Origin: Chiridota heheva
Lineage: Eukaryota > Echinodermata > Holothuroidea > Apodida > Chiridotidae
DNA: 64,000 nt
NCBI GenBank assembly: GCA_020152595.1
Contig: JAIGNY010004285.1
Coordinates: 426,001 to 490,000 of the forward strand
Direction of reading: 5' to 3'
Both the position numbers and the translations under genes were made by a program. Each line of letters starts with the position of its first letter. Position 1 is the first letter of the stretch. Below, in pieces: positions 33,561-46,298 of the stretch. The notes beneath the pieces are model-generated. The model was not told the origin of the DNA, did no database searches, and saw only the letters and a list, made by a program, of their open reading frames with translations.

Positions 33561-36500
33561 TTACAATGTTATATAAACACGTGGGTCAGATTTTTACACC
33601 GCCTTTTTTTCATTATCATTCTTTTATGAAAGATTATTATCTTTTTTTAATGCCATAGAGACATAATCCAACAATTCATCCGTGATTGCACATTCGTAGT
33701 TACCAAAATAACTGAAAAAGGATAAATTCTTAAACTTTGTTTTCCCCTCCCAAATACTTAATAAAAACACTTGTTTTCTGGGGCAAAAACTAATGGGGAC
33801 GTAAACAAAAGGCCTCCTTGTACTGTAGTACACACAAATAAGTACCAGGACCAAATGTTAATTGACAGGTACTGTAGTAATAATTTGAGCTTAATTGAAA
33901 GACAATTTGCTATAAACTATAAGAATTGCAGCAAAACAAATTCATCAAAATCGGTTAAAAATGAACTAAGTATTTTCCAGATTATTCTATTTTAAAATTA
34001 TCAAATTGTTATTGTACCTCTGTGAAAAAAAAAGAAGGAACCCTATGAATTTCATCATGTTAATCTACTATTTCAATACTTCACCACTGTTCTTTGCATT
34101 AGAGCAGTTGATTATGCCTGGTGAATAAAATCTACTGTTGTATTCATGCTGTGTTTAGACGTTCTTCCGGGTGAATAAAATCACTATGAACAGAGTTACT
34201 GCAGTGACTTTTTGTTTACAGGGTGAAAAATGGTGAAAATGTTTTGCAAAAATTACTTGTTACTTTTGTATGTGCTGTAGGCCTACTATGCCAATTCTCA
34301 TGAAAATCAGCCCTGTGAAAAACCTTAACAAAACATCTAAGTGACCTTAAGGAGTGTCTTTAAGATGTGATTACCCTCTGACTATATAAGCATCATGGAA
34401 CATGTAAGTGTATTTATTACCCCACTGGGTATAATTTCATAACTGACTGATGTGTTCTTGATTTGCTCATCAGCAAACAGTTTTGTAAAGGAAGTATTTT
34501 TGTCTCACCACTGACTGATATGTAAAGTACAGTTGTACAGGCAGTCTACTTAGTTTTCTTTCTTTCTGCTGAAGTATTGATCAGTCAAGTTGTTAGAGAA
34601 CAAGAACCTGATAATAATTGTTTGATGATTTAATTATTATTAACTTTCCCCATTCATATACTCTAATGGTTTGTTTATAGGCTATTTTGCTTTGTCTTTC
34701 AGTAGATTTGGATAATTCATTGACAGTCAATCCTGATAATAGAAACACTCTAAAAATGTTGTGATTATAATTTACAGCAAATTTCCTGGTCACATGCAGC
34801 TGTGGCAGAGGAATTTATGGCAACGGGGTGGGGGCAGAAAATACAGTAATGACACTCTATTTATTATAGATTTCTAATGAGGATTTGAAACATAAACAGG
34901 TGTTTAGTTCATTAAAGAGATATTAAATGCAAAGGTATATGTATTTGAAACTATATGGGCAATGTGTTCCTTTAAAAAGGCCAGGATGTTCCTTCATGTG
35001 AATATAGAGCCTTTATTACTTTATGCAATATTTGAATGATCAAACCAGAAACCTAAAATGTTTAGTGGTTCTCATGCATTCTTTTAATATTGGTTGATTT
35101 TCAAGTTTTTAACTTCCTGGCATTGAATATCATGAAATCTGCTAAATATTCATAAGCCATGCCCCCATGCATATCAATAAAATAGAACTTGTTGACAACA
35201 TGACAAGTATGATGCAAAACATGGATATTGCTGCACCTAGTCCCATGACATCAATACCAACACAATTAAACAATAGGATATAGAGGAACCATAATTCATC
35301 TGTGTACAACATATTATATGTGTGCGATGTTTTATAAGTTTTTAGAAGTATTTCACATACATTAAGGCACACATTAATTACCCATATGGTTGCCATTTCA
35401 AGGGTGGCATATAGATTCCATTATTCGTGTTGTATTTTATAGAAATATCTATTGACATAAATACAATCAATGGCTTTAAAATAGAATCTTATTAATTGAA
35501 AAAATAGCCAATGCATTTGATAGTTTCTTCTCAGATTTTCCTTCATTCTTTAAACTTAAAGACAGACACTACCCTACAATGATAAACAGTATCAAACTTC
35601 AGCATGTTAAAACTTTAATTCTACACAACATGAAAGCAGTTTTTTTATCCGATGAAAATAGATGAGCCCTCCCCACTCCCCTCCCCCCCGCTTCCTCCAT
35701 CATCCCCATGGCAAAGCTCTGTCAATCCCAATTAACTTCCTTGGGCAGGGTGTTTATATAGCCTTTAGTGGAGCAAAATGTTCACATTTTTAAGGGTTCT
35801 ATTTTCACAGTAATTACTCTAGGTGGTACAACTCCCTGGTATAATGGAGCACAAAGGTGATTTTGTGAATGTTGCAAGACTTTTTCAGAGTTACTGATTT
35901 TTGCAGGTGATTTATTTTTACAGGGGTGAAAATCACTGATTTTTGCAACAAAAATTAAGTATTCACTTCAGAAAGTGTCCATGAAATTGGTAACATCTAC
36001 TGATGTTGTCATAAGAATTGCTGCTGGTGCCTAGAGCTTAATTGTACATGAAATTCTTTGCTTAGAGGCTAGAGCATATCTGAGATAATGCATGTGCTAT
36101 GCAAATGGGTATGTGCAGGCTGTGTGATAATGCAGATACAGGGCAGTCTTCCATGTTGGATATCATTTTGGTTGACATGGTGTACCTTGAGAAAATTGGT
36201 GAAAAAAGCTTCCAATTGATTGATTAATCTATCTTTAATCTGCAAAATAAAATACAGTTTTGAAATAATACAGTATGTATTTAAATTTGCATTGAACATT
36301 TTCTTTCTTTCAAATAGCAAATCACTAATATAGCACATGTACAGTAACTGACACATTGCAGGCTTTCTGAGGTGTTTTATACATCAATTCATGGTAGCAT
36401 CTTATACTACATGTATACACATACCTGATTGCTTAAAACAAGTGCTTATAGAGAGGCTGTGAGATGAAGAAAACAGTGCCCCTTGGCTTATCGTTATCAA

Positions 36501-38397
36501 GTTTCATGTTGCTTTTCAAAATCATTAGTACAGATTACCCTTTGATAGTAAAAGAAATGCCTTTTGTAGATCTGACCAAACAATTATAATACAAAGTTTG
36601 TGCACAGCATAATTTCAGCTGCTTCTTGCCTACCTTCCCTTTATTCTTCTAAGCATCCATAACATCAATTAAAAAATGTATTTCAAGAAAATAAATGAAT
36701 TGTTTATCACATACCACTGATGAATAAACAATGTGATCCTAAATATTTTCTATTTTCATTAAATTATCCCTGCAATACTCTGTATAGCCTATAAACCTTA
36801 AAGAGGCATATGAATTGCACATTTTGGATTGTACCTATCATCTATACCTATCCATTTGCCTTGTGCTGTTGAAGCTCGTGTTGGTCATAGCCCTCCAACC
36901 ACATGAAATATTCAACTGCTCATACTGAGCCAATGCACTTATCATCACCCCCACTCTTTATGTACTATGTTTAGTGTGCTCTTCTTCCTTTCTCTGCTCA
37001 TATCTGCTCCTCATCTCTGAAGGCCTTCCTCTTCCAGGTGAGTGACCTATCAATTGCATCATTCTGCTTTTGATTCAGATTTCTCTCTCATTCATTCTCT
37101 CTTGAATCTCAATCTATTTTGCAATTTAATTGACTAATGATAAATAATTACTGTACAAAATGACATACAGGTTAGAAAGTTACCATGATACAAAATGAAT
37201 GTGAATCTTTGAAAGAACAGGCTGAAAGTTTGAAACAAACTGCAATCTGAAAGAAAACAATTAACACAATAAGTTGTGGTAAGTTACAAAGGATCTTAAA
37301 TTGTCCAAATATTTACATCCAACATCCCTTTACTATCTAGTACCGACATGTAAATTTGGAATCTTTCAGAACACAAGTACTGTTGCCAGTGTTAGATCCT
37401 TTAGATACTTCTTTCACACTTTCTTGGCACATTTAATTATAAGCTTTTTTGTTCTATCAAATATAAAGAAAAATCATTGCTTTCAATCTTAAAATGAAGC
37501 ACAACAATTTCTTTACTTTTAAAAATACATTACTTCACCATCCTAGTTGAACGTATTAATGGACATTGATTGTCCCAGAACCTTCAGGTCATGTGTAAAG
37601 ATAGACTGATGTGCAAGATAAATGGCAAATAATATTAAGACTAAGAATATTAATAAATTAATATTGTTTCTCAAAAAAAAAAAACATGAGTTGTGTGCCA
37701 TGGTTTTAGTTATATTATTTAATTCTAAATATGTTTTATTGCAATTAAGTTACAGTAACTTAGTGCTACCATTATATTTTGGGGCTTAAAATAATTGTGC
37801 ACATTTTACCATCATCATATGAATCTTTGTTGTAGCATTGGTTCAAGTTCAATACATAAATAGGTCAAACTTTACCTTGAGAGTTGACTTTAGATTCATA
37901 ACACTTCTTTAGCTGGTCAATTTATTGACAAATATTGTATCTACTGAAAATTTGAATAATAATGATTTGATAATGGGGAAAAAGGAAACTGCTAAACTTC
38001 CTGCACAGAAACAACTCTGACCACCAAATTTTTTTTCTTCAGCTTAGTGCCTATTGCAAGATGAAAATGTGTGCTCATGCATCAGTGCAATGTTGTGAAA
38101 TAGGCCAATCGAATTGCAATGCTTGTGCACAGTTGCATTATTGACATGTTAAAGTTATGGTTAATGTATCTCTTCCATTCAGAAAAATTTGAAACAATGA
38201 CTTTTTGTGAAACCTAACAGCATTGTCACCCATATATCACACCTCAAAAGTGCACCAATATTTATATTTTATACTGCCAAAATTCATTGTTTTTTCACTA
38301 TTTTCGAGTCAGATTTCATGGCAGAATAAAATAAATCTGCACTAAAGTGTACCCCTTGCCAAACTCATTTAATGTTTATTAATTTATTCATTAGATA
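33561..38397. other. No gene seen (about 4.8 kb)
   Basis: Uniformly AT-rich, with short, unconserved open frames. No tandem array, SINE boxes or domain similarity found by eye. Confidence 0.5.
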
Positions 38398-38885
38398 TTC
38401 CATATATCACTGACGGCTCCACACGGGAAGGCTTCTCTGCAGCTGCCGCCACCTGTCCTGACCTCACCCTCTCCTCAAGGTTACCCGACGGCACCTCTAT
38501 CTACTCTGCCGAGGTGAAGGCCATCCTCCTAACCTTAAACTTCTCTTTCCGCCTCCTGTTTTGTCATCTTCTCTGACTCTAAATCCGTCCTCACTGGCAT
38601 CTTCAACATACTCTGGCCCAACCCTCTCATTCTATAAATCCTCAACAAACTCCTCAACAAACTCCACACTCTTTCCTCCCCAGGAAAGAAAATTCTTTTT
38701 TTCTGGATTCCCAGCCATGTCAGCATCCCTGGCAACGAGAGAGCCGACAAAGCCGCCATCAAAGCTTTGTCAAATAACAGCTCTTCTTTTCCTATTCCAC
38801 ACTTAGACCTCCGTCCTCCATCTCCAACTACATCAATAAAACCTGGGGTTCATCCATTTTTCATGGTTTCTCAGGAGTGACAAAT
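38398..38885 (+). mobile_element. RNase H LINE fragment, second copy
   Basis: Translated in two frames: ITDGST, SRLPDGTSIYSAEVKAILLT, a frameshift near 38562, then FSDSKSVL, and finally KKILFFWIPSHVSIPGNERA and D-K-A-A. These are the same RNase H blocks as at 2310-2690. This copy keeps the catalytic glutamate (SAEVKA) that is a stop in the first copy. It is 5'-truncated at about 38398 and runs almost to the (TA)n tract at 38951. Confidence 0.83.
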
Positions 38886-38950
38886 TACTTCCTGCTCAAA
38901 GAAGACAAAAATTATAGATTTTAAGTTGGAAACTACTAATATTTAAATGG

Positions 38951-39209
<259 letters not shown>

Positions 39210-41939
39210 AAACATCTCAAATTGATAAGTGTCTTATTTTGTAGTAAAGGTGATTTAAACCAGGAATCCATTATGAGGGTTTTCTGTCATTTATCTGTCA
39301 AGAAGTCTGGTTATTTAGCAAATTGTCCTAAGTCAGCTAGTTGGTGACAAGAAATCATTTAGTGTGATGATTCTTAAAACCAGAATTTAAAACATGGAAT
39401 ATATTGATTGATGTCCAACTTGGCAAACCACAAAATGGATGTATAAAATTACCTTATGTTGATTTACAATATAGTAGGACAATCAGTTATCAGTGATCTT
39501 CATTTACAGTTCAGTTGAATTCTAGTTTCTTAAGTTTAAATTTACAGTTTTGCCATGACATGGAAATAAATCAACCACTTGTGGTATGCATACTGTACAA
39601 AGCAAAATTATTTGTGTTTGGAGTGTTCATTAGGTTTCCACCCAGTTACACCCATATCTATAGAATATAATTCGGTGAAAATATACTATATAGTACCATT
39701 GATGGTACTGTGCAGGCCCGTACATTAGTTGTTCTGCTCCTTAAAATTTCAAACAGTCAGACCCGACATGATAAATAACCAGGCCGGGTCAGATTTTTCC
39801 TCTTTATTTTCTTTATTCTGAAAACCTTAGTTGTTGTCGAAGTTAGTGCTGAACATCATATCAGCAATGGATGAAGTCCTTATTGTGTGGTTATTTTAAT
39901 TAAAATAAAGTGGTCTCACTATTTGCTACAGTAAGTTTGTGGTTATGATTTGCTGGAACAAACTTTTAAAGAGAAGGACAAGTCATGAACTCCCCCCTCT
40001 CCAAAAAAAAAAAGAACTTTGACTCACAAAAATTAAAAAGCAAAATTTAAAATTAAAAAGCATAAAATAAGTATTGGAAGATAAAGATAGAAAGAAGGGA
40101 GGGAAACCGGTGACAGGGACATATAACCTTGGGAATGGAGGTACAGTAGGCCTAACGTTAGACTATATGTCACACTTTTTGATGATTTATTTAATCCATA
40201 ACAATTTATTTTGCACAGTAAATTCGATAAAATTTTGATTATGCCCCGCTTTTTGCAATGGAATTCTCCGTCAATTATGCATGTCTAGGCTATGTTCAAG
40301 TGGAGACATTTATCATTATATTAACTTTTTTGTATCTACAGTACCTTTATGTTTAAGGGTCACATGTGCGGTGGATTGAGCCATGGAGAGGAACGAGAAG
40401 CCCAAGAAAAACTCATAATAATTTGTGGCCTAAATTGTGTAAAAAGCTAAGATGCATGTATAGTTTAAATAGCATTATCGGATTTTGGTGATTTCTGTCT
40501 TTAGATAATTTTCCAATCCTTGTTATCATATCATACTGGGGTGCCACCATGAGTTAAAAAGATTAGGGGGTCGAATATTGTCTACAACTGTCAAATCCAG
40601 AAAACCTGAGACCAAATTATTACTTTGTAATCCATGAAACTTCCGTTACCCTGTACTGAAGGGCAGACACAACAGTCCCATTCAAAATTATGTTCAGTCA
40701 AAAATTGGGAGTCAAAAAGGAGGTCGTTTGTACCCTTGATCCCTTGCTGGTGGCACCTATATGATTATTACATATTCTTCTTTATCGAATGGGTAAATTC
40801 AATGCCCTCCTTAGCCTGGGTCCAGCCAGTATGTCCTGCCCCAACCCCTTCCCCGCTCCTCCCCGACATTAACCCATGCAAGAATTTTGCCTGCAGTGCA
40901 TACTGAGAACATGTGACTTCAATCTATCTTCAGTAATCAATCAATTTATTTACAGTAGAGTGTTCGTGAGATGATGGCGTATGCAGCAGAACAGGGTGGC
41001 ATGGGCCTACTGAATATTTTGTAAATAGAATCAATCTAATTTGGGAATTTAATCACATCAATTTGTATGTCCTGTTTTAGTGTATTCATCATGCCTCTAA
41101 AATGTCTAAATTCCCAAACCTTCAGGGGATTTCCCCCTTAGACTCCCCTCTCCCCCTCCCTCAACAGGGTTGTGCCCATGGCATGGATCCAACAAAGGAC
41201 CCTACAACTGGCCCCTGGACTCCATGCTGCAATAACCTGCGATGAGCCTATTATTAATTAGTGAATTGATATAGAAATTAACGATTCTGTTTTATTGCAC
41301 TATATCAACGGTTCTTAATTAAAAAATTTGGAGGGCAATCATTTCACAACAGCTTCAGGCTGTGGGCCAATCACGTGACAAAACCAGCATCATGTGACAA
41401 ACAAAACCCGTCAAAACAATTCCCGAATACAAACAAGTTAAGAGCGTACATGATTAGAAAGATGTACGTCAGATGTCAGCGATTCTCTTATCCACCTTCC
41501 TTTGACAAGCCGTGAGCCCAATTTATAGCGGAACTAAAGATAACATTTTATTTGATAAGCTGCTTTAGTCAGCTGATCTGCCTAGGAAAAAATAAAATAA
41601 AAGAGTATTTTGCCATTTTTACTGATCTTATTCGGATTGATCTTACATCCAATGCCTGAATGCACTATATAATGACTATTGCCCGCCAGGCAATCTGGCC
41701 CGCCCCACCCATCATCAGAATAAATTATTGTTGTAATTTTTTTAATGACATATTTTAGAGGTCAATTTTTTTTTGTATTTAGTTATCTTAACCTCATACA
41801 GTAAGTGAAATACCTTACATGGAAACAGTACACTAAATGATAGCATAGTAAGAAATTGTCCTGTTTGGCTCATTGATAGTTCTTAATCATTCAGAATAGC
41901 TTCATTCTGTTGTAGGATTATAGCTAAAATCCAGAGCTT
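39210..41939. other. No gene seen
   Basis: Intergenic or possibly 5' intron of the methyltransferase-like gene. No exon, array or mobile-element domain recognised. Confidence 0.45.
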
Positions 41940-42030
41940 CACTGGGGGCTCAACCTGAAAAGGTTCAGTGCGTCACACGCATAAATGTACGCCTCAACAA
42001 ATCTAGTGCTCTGCCCCTGTATATTTTAAG
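41940..42030 (+). repeat. Interspersed repeat, copy 2, just upstream of the methyltransferase exon
   Basis: Related to 32475-32575 (see there). It ends less than 40 bp before the splice acceptor at 42067. Confidence 0.5.
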
Positions 42031-42047
42031 AAGTAAATGACTTTAAT

Positions 42048-42067
42048 ATTTTTCTTTCTTTGTGCAG
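42048..42067 (+). other. Splice acceptor of methyltransferase-like exon
   Basis: The polypyrimidine tract TTTTTCTTTCTTTGTGCAG ends at 42067. It implies at least one upstream exon, not identified in this window. Confidence 0.75.
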
Positions 42068-42087
42068 ATATTTATTCATGCAATGGT

Positions 42088-43536
42088 ATGGACTATCCAG
42101 CCCACCCACCAAGGAGGAGAGACTGGACACAGAATGACATGAGTGACTGCCTCAATTCTGAAACTATCAACTGCAGGCCACTTGGATGCCTGCCATTCAA
42201 ACCATTATATGATATCACAAACATGATGCCTCAGCATCCGGCACATTATACCCAAATGCAACACAATTATTGCACACCAGTGGCACCACCTATTGTTTTA
42301 TCACGCAAACCGAATCTTTTTAGTTACAGCAGTATTACCATATTTCAAGACCAGTTTAACAACACCCATGAGGTCAACTACTGCCCTGAATCAGTACCTG
42401 TGAGTGGCGTACAGCCAGTACGGAGATCATCATTGCCATGGTTTCGGGCATTACCACCTTCCCTAAGTGCAGACATGGACCAAGTGTTGCTGGCAATGCG
42501 CCGAATGTTATTGAGAGAGATCACAGATTGCATCGATGGCGACGAATTTTTCTCTAATGATCCCAAGGACTGGTTTGTCAAGGACTACAAAGATAAAGTT
42601 CGGAAGTTGGTCGTGAGCAAGATGGAGAACACCAGTCTACTCTACAAGAAAAGGAACCTCCAAAATGCATCTTCACAACGACAAGATTACAGCACATGGT
42701 CCACACGGTGGGCGTACATGTACGTGTATATGATGCGTCATGCTCATTTGGTGTACCATGCATTGTCCAGAATTCACCTCGCCACAATTAACTGTAGCTC
42801 CATCAACCTATCATCCTCCACGGCCTCAAAGATACCCTTCGACAACAGGGGGCTGTACCAGGACATCTTCTTAAGGAAGTTGCGTACGCCAGGAAGAGTC
42901 CTCAAGATATGTTGCATTGGGGGTGGACCAGGAAGTGATCTTATTGGTCTCATGCTGTTTTTGAGACATAATGGGTTTATCAGCAAAATCAACGCCTACA
43001 TCCTTGATAGATGTGAATTTTGGAAGTTTTCATGGGAAAGCCTTGAGGCAGATCTACCTCCTGAACTTGCCTCCATCTTTGAGTATGTCAATTATTCTCA
43101 CTTTGATTATTATGAGAAGAACTTGACACCATTTCAGGAGTGCATTATCAAGAATGCTGACCTTGTAACAGTGATGAAGAGCCTCTCACCAGTGTGGGCC
43201 AAATTGAAAGCCACACCCCTGACTCCATCTCCATTTTGTCCGGGAAGGAAAGTCAGGCAGCATTCTCTTTTTAACATCCTTAACTACTTAAGTCCTGCCA
43301 GCCTCCTCCTGTACATAGACAACACCTTAGGGTCGCACACGACCGTCTTGGTGGAAGCAGCCCGAGCAGTCCCTGGTATCTGCATGCTTCATTATGAGGT
43401 ATCAAAAGTCCATTTACCGACTGCTGGCTTCTCCACAATAAGCCGAGAAATGGTGCGTTGGCTTGGATATAAACCTGCTGTCTCTTGTGGATTTAATGAG
43501 ATCATTCTTTTATCCAAGAAGTACTCTTTTGAGTAA
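42088..43536 (+). CDS. SAM-dependent methyltransferase-like protein, 482 aa, substrate unknown
   Basis: An uninterrupted frame to TAA at 43534. The frame opens earlier, at an ATG at 42037, but that lies upstream of a strong acceptor, so the first in-frame ATG of the exon (42088; G at -3 and +4) is preferred; an upstream coding exon is also possible. Residues 1-140 are Pro/Asn-rich and probably disordered. Aromatic-rich WAYMYVYMMRHA is near residue 210. The class I methyltransferase core follows: ICCIGGGPGSDL (274-285; GxGPGSD binds SAM), AYILDR (D307, the strand-2 acidic residue), ADLVTVMKSL (357-366) and LLLYIDN (405-412). The nearest thing I know is a set of unnamed invertebrate and fish proteins with a GGGPGSDLVG motif and a matching LYIDN strand. 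RNA, protein and small-molecule substrates are all possible. No catalytic NPPY-type motif was seen. Two out-of-frame ATGs (42078, 42083) precede the start. Confidence 0.85.
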   Translation: MDYPAHPPRRRDWTQNDMSDCLNSETINCRPLGCLPFKPLYDITNMMPQHPAHYTQMQHNYCTPVAPPIVLSRKPNLFSYSSITIFQDQFNNTHEVNYCPESVPVSGVQPVRRSSLPWFRALPPSLSADMDQVLLAMRRMLLREITDCIDGDEFFSNDPKDWFVKDYKDKVRKLVVSKMENTSLLYKKRNLQNASSQRQDYSTWSTRWAYMYVYMMRHAHLVYHALSRIHLATINCSSINLSSSTASKIPFDNRGLYQDIFLRKLRTPGRVLKICCIGGGPGSDLIGLMLFLRHNGFISKINAYILDRCEFWKFSWESLEADLPPELASIFEYVNYSHFDYYEKNLTPFQECIIKNADLVTVMKSLSPVWAKLKATPLTPSPFCPGRKVRQHSLFNILNYLSPASLLLYIDNTLGSHTTVLVEAARAVPGICMLHYEVSKVHLPTAGFSTISREMVRWLGYKPAVSCGFNEIILLSKKYSFE

Positions 43537-46298
43537 TCTCAAGGTGGAAGGAAGGTCCTGGTGGTTGAGTCATCAAGGAGGTACCACTTTAGAAATGGTA
43601 CCTCTTTGGTCACATCTTGTCTGTAAAATAAGAGTGAACTTACTAGTATATGTTTTGCTGCATCACAACACATTATCTTTTTAGATTGAAGGGACTTCAT
43701 GGTCAAACAATCTTGCCAAAAAATAATGTCAAAGAAGCTCTCGGTTTAAAAATGAGGGCATGTATTTGCTAAATTAATTCAATCTTGATATAACAGCTTT
43801 TATTGTTGACACTCGTATGGTTGTAAAATTACTCAAATATTCATGAGAAGTAAATATGATTTATTTGAACATTGGGATCAAAGGTTTTCAGTACTATCAC
43901 ATGAATGAAAAGTGTGTTCCGATATTCTGGAGATTCATATGCCTTCACTTTTCAAGCGCCAACTCCTTAAAACAAAGAATGATTGTCCTGGGCTTAGTAT
44001 GTTAGACAAAGTAGGCTGAATTGTAATTTTGTTTACATCTCATGATTTTACATGTAGGTGATATTCAATACCAATCTGCTGTTCCAGTCCAGGTTTAAGG
44101 ATTTGATATTAGATTTAGCAGAAGATGATTGCATCACTAAGACAATGATTGATGCGTAGATATAACAAAAAAAATTGTCTCTAAGATTGGTTGTTTCTTC
44201 ACTCTGACAGTAAACTTGACAACTTTTTAACTTACAGTACTGCACTTCATTTTTTACTTTCAATTTTGGTGCTTTGATTTTGTCCACTAAATGCCAACTA
44301 CTGTAGATATATAAAGCTGCAATTAAGATGGAAATAGAAAGATGTTAGGGTATTTTTTTTAATCAGGTTAAAAAGTATGTGATTTTTGTTTCTGTTTTTT
44401 TTTTTAAATATTTTTTTTTTGGAGGGGGGGGGGGAGAGGGGTGGAAACCTTTTACATAAACTTTTCTTCAAAAATTCATCCAACTAATGATTATATGATT
44501 ATTATTAATATAATGATGTTATAACCTTCTTTTTTTTACGTTTTAAGTGATACTCCTTCCCCTGACTGTTCATGAAATAAGTTCTGTTTTTTATTCAGTT
44601 TTTAAAAATCGTGCCAATGGTGCTTTCAGGTGCAGTAAAACAAGTCAAAGAAACTTTCAAGAAGTTCTGGGCCCAGACATAACTTTCAATATAAATGCTC
44701 TAAATATTTTGCTTACATTCTGTTTATTGCAATGGTGCTTTCACATAAAAACATTCAAAAGTAAATTACTGTACATTGTATACTGTTACTGTATATGTTT
44801 TTTTATGCCCAATAGTTGTTGTTCATGTCGTAATACATGTATATATATATATAGATACTTTATTTCATTTTCATGAAACGTTTGTGTTACAGGTGCTAAA
44901 CAAATCTTTTTTTCATTTTATTTTTATAAGTTTTTTGTTTTCATTTTCTAGGAAATATCTTCCATTTAAAAACTTTGCACAAGGTTAATTTTTGATACCA
45001 ACCAAATCAGTACTTATTTGCATAGCCAAAGAGAACCATTTTCCTTCTGTATTATCAGTGGTGCAGTGAGACCTGGGTATTTGGAGGGGCAAAGTGTAAT
45101 TTGGGATGCGGCAGCTATATGAATTAATTTCCATTTAAGCAATAGTTTGAGGTATCTGAGCTAGCTTGGTGGTGAGGGAGGGACTGTAAACCCTTGACTT
45201 CACCACAACTTGGAGCAGGTAACTGATAATTGACCTCACCAAGTATGGAAATAGGCCACACTCACCATAGCAATGCGGTATCTAGGTGGGGCAAACAAAC
45301 CTTAAATCAGCAATCATGCATGACCAACGCATTGACATTTAGATGTTCATGTGGCCTGCCACAAGTTTTGATCCATTTTTGGCACTTCTTCGAATCTTTA
45401 GAGTTTTTAGCAAAAGGAATAAAACGACAGGAATCAGATTTACCCGTAGGCACACTTTTTGTTCACCATCTTGTCGTCATTGGTATGTGTGCGGAAATTT
45501 GTTTTGTGCAGTATATTGCATTGACTGCATAAGCGTGCGCCGCTGTCTGGACGCACTGTACCAGTTCCGTGTAGGATTTTTGCCTCACTTGGTTATGCAG
45601 ATTTTGTTGCTAGGCAAATTTGTGTGGTTGGTTAAGACAAGCTGTCAATCATCTAACTTGAAGAGAATAATTGTAAAATACATGTAGTATTTAGTAATAT
45701 ATTTTATAAAAGTAAAGAAAGAGGAAGCAGTATCATCAATACTGGTTTTGTCATATTGCACCCAAGTATTTATGGCTCATTTTCAAGTTTGTTTAGGGGG
45801 CATGGCTGTAGTGAATCTTCACACCAGTGCTTATGCAGAAATGACACTGAAGGGTTGCTTTAGTGGTTGATATGCCAAAGTTTTCACATTTACCATACTT
45901 TGTGATCATTTATTACATATTCAAATAGTGTCTTCTACTTTTTTGTATTCATAACTAGTGTTAACCTACAGTAATAACCTAATATTGTTGTTACAAAAGT
46001 TCATTTTAGAGCTTCTAACTTGGACATGTTAATGTTGATTGTAACTTCTGCCTGCCTAAGATTTTCTTGCCTTTTAAATTTGTGTGTTAAGAATGTATTG
46101 TTACGTTTATGTTCAGGCAGTGCCTGAAGTGTTTTGATAGTATCTAAGATTCATGTACAGTAGTAAAACCAGGAAAACTATGAGCATTTTATTTTAATAT
46201 AAATATTACAAACCTTGACTGTGTTATCACCGTAAAACCATAAAAGCCTTGAGTATATCTTATCTAGCATAGTCACCTCAATATGCCTTTATAGGATA
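43537..46298. other. 3' flank of methyltransferase-like gene; no other gene seen
   Basis: Probably begins with the 3' UTR. AATAAA occurs within GGAATAAAACG near 45416 but its use is unknown. It contains the diverged repeat at 43820-43965, a poly-G run near 44425 and otherwise AT-rich DNA. Confidence 0.45.
43820..43965 (+). repeat. Diverged interspersed repeat, copy 2
   Basis: Aligns to the complement of 3410-3560 with shared blocks ATGATTTATTTGAA / TTTGATTTGAAT, ATGAAAAGTGTGTT and TCTGG. Confidence 0.4.

Noticed and set aside
42037..42087. Earlier ATG for the methyltransferase-like protein
   Set aside because: The sequence between is a pyrimidine tract ending in CAG, a splice acceptor, so the first 10 or so codons of that reading are intronic.
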